From Marthasterias glacialis (lineage: Eukaryota; Echinodermata; Asteroidea; Forcipulatida; Asteriidae), in assembly GCA_911728455.2 (NCBI GenBank), contig OU452228.1, forward strand, positions 13,096,104-13,160,103: 64,000 bases of DNA, given 5' to 3'. The position numbers and the translations under genes are program-made. Numbering within the stretch: position 1 is the stretch's first letter; each line of letters starts with the position of its first letter. Below, in pieces: positions 59,905-64,000 of the stretch. Below the pieces are notes generated by a model. It was not told the DNA's origin. It saw nothing but the letters and a program-made list of their open reading frames with translations, and ran no database searches.

Positions 59905-60036
59905 GGCCGCATTTGGATTGGCGGCTTCGGCTAAGGCTGCGACTGTTGCTAATGACGTCCTATACGTCAGAGCATGATGACGCGGCGATCCAGCCATAGC
60001 CGTAGCCGTAGCCGTAGCCGCCATTTCGGACACAGC
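59905..60036. mobile_element. GGCCGTGTCCGAATTGGCGG-type MITE, copy 2 (opposite orientation)
   Basis: The minus strand reads GCTGTGTCCGAAATGGCGGC, four GGCTAC-type units, then GATCGCCGCGTCATCATGCT and GACGTATAGGACGTC, ending in the complementary arm GGCGGCTTCGGC on plus. It aligns end to end with 21801-21923 but carries an extra GGCTAC unit. The Ala/Thr-rich frames here come from these units. Confidence 0.75.
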
Positions 60037-60706
60037 TCATCATCAATTGCTGGAAGGAAGAGAGAGATTTCCGTGAAAACTTTGGGCCTCGAAAGCCGTG
60101 ATACGGCACCCCATGCCGGGGTTGCGGCGAGAACCCATACACGTCATACTGATTTACTATACAACATTGTGACTAGCATGTGTAAGTTGTTTTATATTTA
60201 TTTCGCACGCTGGGAAAATTATTTGGAAAGATAGGTTTGCGGACACCATGTAAACTCGAAGTACACTCATGCTCATAGTCTCAGCCGGCTTGATGTGACC
60301 AATCAATCCCCTGTACGCCAATACGGTCTTAACGGTTGTAAACACATTAAAAAAAAAAACAGCCTCAATCCTACGTTAGTCTTACCAATAAAAAGGTACA
60401 GTTAAACAAACTATCAAAACCAATTCCAGAAGAAGCGTGGCAATGAAAAATAATATTTGTAAACGTATCTGACAAGAGTGACTAAACGGGGGTAAAGATG
60501 AAACAACCTCTGACGGTCCCTCACTCCAATTATGTAGATAGGACTTCATCCCTTCTCGCCCGTTGCAACCCCGGACGCCTTGCTAACCACTTATCTGATA
60601 AAACAAACTGAAAATGATGTCATTTGCTAGCTGTTTTACCCGTAATTGTGCTTTTTAGGAGCGGCCACGGGCGTGCATATTTCTTATAAAGTAAATTTAC
60701 CTTCTT
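60037..60706. other. Intronic stretch, nothing recognised
   Basis: No gene or repeat. Confidence 0.4.
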
Positions 60707-60729
60707 CCAGTGTGTTTTTTTTACACCGG

Positions 60730-60829
60730 NNNNNNNNNNNNNNNNNNNNNNNNNNNNNNNNNNNNNNNNNNNNNNNNNNNNNNNNNNNNNNNNNNNNNNN
60801 NNNNNNNNNNNNNNNNNNNNNNNNNNNNN
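60730..60829. other. Assembly gap of 100 N
   Basis: Exactly 100 N, the usual placeholder for a gap of unknown size. The 23 bases before it (60707-60729) and after it (60831-60853) are the same, CCASTGTGTTTTTTTTACAC plus CGG, with one G/C difference. Frames that run across it are not real. Confidence 0.95.
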
Positions 60830-61068
60830 TCCACTGTGTTTTTTTTACACCGGTTGATTAAGAGGCCAGGCCCGGGTCAATGTGCGCCTTGGGCCTGGCG
60901 AGGGAAAACCTGTAACGGTGCACGTAATGTTCAATCCACTAAAAAATCGCCCTTATCCATTTTTCGGATACTCCTGCACTGGTCGGTTTGTGTAAAAAAA
61001 ACTACCCATAACAGCCTCCCGTCATCTCAAGTCTTAATTCTTGACTTTTTGACAAATTATACATTTCC

Positions 61069-61198
<130 letters not shown>

Positions 61199-63128
61199 TT
61201 TTTTTTTAATTGGGGCACGAGTTCGTCTTGTGCGCAAGTGACGTTTAGGGGATGCGAACAAATCTCCAACCGCCTGTTTAACTGTTCAGATCTTAAGTGG
61301 CATATTCAATGACTTGGTTGTATAATTCGATGTGATATAGTGCTATAAACTGGCACCAGACGCGTGTCCATCTCGAGTACTTTCTTTTGTTGGCGTTGAC
61401 CAACAAGATGTCAAAAAGAAAGAAGAGAGAGAAAAAAACTCCTACTCTTTATCACCAATAATTACTTCGTCCAATAAAGTCCAGAGATTGAGTCTTCAAG
61501 TTAATGGGAGTGCAAGATTAGTCTAGGCAATATCCCTAATTCCAGTTGTTTGAGACGCTCAAGGAGCTATGATCTAGCCAACCCTCTGAAAACACCTACT
61601 CAGCGCTACCTCTTTAATCAGAGCTGCATTTTCGCCATTAAGTTGACTTCGTATAGCTGTCCCTCTCCCAGACTTATTGTCTATGTAATGAAGTAGTCTT
61701 GACGTCTATGGTGTTTTTTAGGGGAATGGTGTTATTAATTTCTTGTTAACCCAATCCACAGACGATGCTGCACTTTATTTCCCAGGGAAGAGTTTTGTAG
61801 CACTGGTGTGTGGATAAACCGATATACTTAAGCTTGAGCATGGGTTGGCTTAACACCATTTTAAGCCCATTTTGGGGGCAAATAATATCATGACAGAGAT
61901 TGTTACTTTGCATCTGTCGGTAGGGTAACATCTGTTCGTGAAAAATCTATACAAAGAAGGAGAAAAGTCTTTAGGAAAATTGTCAAAGTTGGCATGACCA
62001 CCGAAGGGAGGTGAAGCAGTATAGCGCAGCGATTGGCTAGCATGCAGCGGACACAAGATTCACCGTCTTCGAAATCGTGTTATTAAAATGATATGACAGC
62101 AAAATATATTCAATATCATAATCCGCATACAAAATTAGAGCCTTAGTTAAACAAAAAATAAAACACAATTTAAAGAAACTATTAAGACGTACAGGCATGT
62201 TGGGATTATTGGTTATTATGTCTAAAAATTATTTTGTTTTCAAATCATCATGTAGTCTAAGCCAACATTTTATCAAGTTTGTATGTTATTTGTTTGTTTT
62301 TGTTTTTTTGGTTTTTTTAAAATTAGTATTAGCCAATAGCGTTTGAAGTTAACCCATTGCTTGAAGGTTAGTGAATATTCTGATTTCTTATTGGTCACCA
62401 CAGGGTGGGCAGGAGGGCAGCGATTGGCTAACATGCAGCAACGTCACGATACGGACAGCAGATGTCTCGTCTCAGGTCTGGATTCCCTTTTTGTTATATT
62501 CATTTCTCTCTTCTTCTTTTTTAAATATCTCGTGATTTTTCCTGTTTCCCCTTTTTCCCGCCCGCTCTAAAAGAAGATAAAAAAACATACCCAGAATTCC
62601 TCAGATGGGTGGAATTAAGGGAGTTGATCTTCTTGCATGATAATAACTCTGTAGTTACGTTCTCGCGGTGAAGCTGGGAGCAGTGTAATTGATGAGATTT
62701 TAGCGCGATTACAGAGGCATACTTTGGGCTGCGTATCACCCGCGGTATTCGCTTGAGACCCGTAGCGCAGAGCGCAGTAGAAACAGGAACGTTCACCTTT
62801 AAACGTGAGTGGGTTTATTCATACTACAGAATGGTTATGCATGAACTCTAAAGTTAACCTAGTTTTGCGCACTTGGCACGAGGGCTGTCACAATCGGGGC
62901 CTTTGAAGAAACAAAAACAGACCAATCAAGTGAGATTATCGTGTATGTTTGATACTCATTTTTCTTCGGCGAATATTATTGTTTCTCCAAGTTAATATTG
63001 CATCCGAAAACTACAAACACCAAATTCTAGATACCGTGCATCTTTTTACATGTTGTGTGAAATAAAAAAAAAACATTTTCCTCAACAACCAAAACCTATA
63101 CCGGTAACATATGGCATTCAACGGGGTC
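61199..63128. other. Intronic stretch with a small duplicated motif
   Basis: GCAGCGATTGGCTARCATGC occurs at about 62026 and 62417. No gene recognised. A G-tract is near 63194-63211. Confidence 0.4.
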
Positions 63129-63918
63129 CTTTGCTCCAATTCACGGTACATCTATTTCTTCCGATTCGGTGACTTCTCGGGTGTGTTTTTTCGGGGGGTG
63201 GGGGTGGGGGACATATTTCATTGTTCCTTTGAATATACTACAGATATGTTTGGTCTCGGCTTCGGACGCCATTAAATAAGTTTTTACTCTTGTTTCCATG
63301 TATAACGCTGATTACCAAGCAGACTCCATTACAAAGTCTGGTAGTTCTGGATTTAGATTCAATATCGTATCAATTTTCCTGGCCACAAAATATTGTCACA
63401 TCCTATTTATAATTGTACCCGTGTTTGTTTATTGACACCTCATCAGTTCCGATTAGCTTATCATCACACAGTCGTAAAGATACTGACAACTTTATGGTAA
63501 AACTGTACATGACAACGTGGACCATTGCAAACAAAATGGTCACCAATAACTTTGTTCTTCTTCTACACACATTGTTTATAAATTGGTTAAAACAATTTGT
63601 TCCAAATGTAACACTCGCACTACGATGGCAACGAATCTCTTTTTAAATATAAGCAAATTTAGGAGATCTAGTTATTTTTTTTTCAAAACAAGCTGAAAGA
63701 TCCTTTTACTATAATTATGAAATGTTTGATGTGATGATGTTTTGATCAACAGTGATGTGTCATGGGGGATTTTGCTCCAATCTACGGTAATCTATTTCTT
63801 CCAATTCGGTAACTTCTCAACTATTTTTTGGTTCCATTACTTTTAGTAAAAGTCTGTATGATCTCGGCTTCGGAAGTCATAAAAGAAGTACAGACTTCAT
63901 TCTTGTTTCTACGTATAC
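63129..63918 (+). repeat. Direct duplication of a 150-180-bp segment
   Basis: 63129-63304 and 63772-63918 share TTTGCTCCAATYYACGGTA, CTATTTCTTCCRATTCGGT, GACTTCTC, then GTCTCGGCTTCGGA and CTTGTTTCYAYGTATA, in the same order and orientation, about 643 bp apart. The first copy has a G-tract insertion and the second a short TTTTAGTAAAAGT block. It is either two copies of an interspersed repeat or a local duplication. Confidence 0.7.
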
Positions 63919-64000
63919 ATTATCACTCGAAAAAAACTAACTCAGTCAAAACAGCGTTAATTAGTCATTTAAGACCACATGTTGACTAAAATTAGTCCAA

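Noticed and set aside
59812-60234. Ala-Thr and Arg-Ser repeat frames
   Set aside because: They come from GGCTAC units of a MITE.

Overview
The window is eukaryotic nuclear DNA from an echinoderm, most likely a sea star. It is AT-rich and crowded with short interspersed and inverted-repeat elements. Almost no open frame exceeds 150 codons. One protein-coding exon stands out. At 36476-37067 (+) lies exon 1 of the ParaHox gene Xlox (Pdx1 orthologue), with a PPPACIY-type N-terminal motif, an LPFPWMK hexapeptide, the Xlox-specific tail after it, and a splice donor just before the homeodomain would begin. No homeodomain coding block was found on either strand in the remaining 27 kb, so the intron apparently runs past the end of the window. 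The sea-star assignment rests on this gene plus repeat families I recognise from asteroid sequence. It is an inference, not a database match.

Layout. 1-36 kb is upstream or intergenic DNA. If the ancestral order Gsx-Xlox-Cdx holds, Gsx would lie to the left of the window and Cdx to the right. This half carries a tRNA-derived SINE tail, foldback elements (9.8, 16.1, 21.6 and 23.2 kb), a CCCGGGTCAA-type MITE (13.2 kb), a TTGGG array (16.7 kb), a hAT-type MITE with a perfect 8-bp target duplication (18.6 kb), a GGCCG-type MITE (21.8 kb), a 16-bp satellite (26.9 kb), a ~780-bp element with long terminal inverted repeats (27.5 kb), a LINE 3' relic (28.6 kb), a TTAA-flanked MITE (30.1 kb), a CpG-rich promoter-like block (30.9 kb) and a 33-bp minisatellite (35.2 kb). 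A compact promoter-like block (FoxA-, CCAAT-, TATA-, CRE- and CTCF-type sites) sits at 36.03-36.17 kb, 300-450 bp before the Xlox start codon.

From 37.07 kb to the end is apparently Xlox intron 1. It holds five copies of one interspersed repeat family (38.8-57.6 kb), a 21-bp minisatellite (40.7 kb), a LINE 3' tail (46.2 kb), two adjacent MITEs (59.7-60.0 kb), a 100-N assembly gap bounded by a 23-bp repeat (60.7 kb), a long CT microsatellite (61.1 kb) and a 160-180-bp local duplication (63.1/63.8 kb).

I found no CRISPR array, operon, mobile-element gene or new multi-gene system. The points most worth following are the very long Xlox intron, the thirteen CTCF-type core motifs scattered over the locus (two sets as inverted pairs), and the several MITE families with intact ends.
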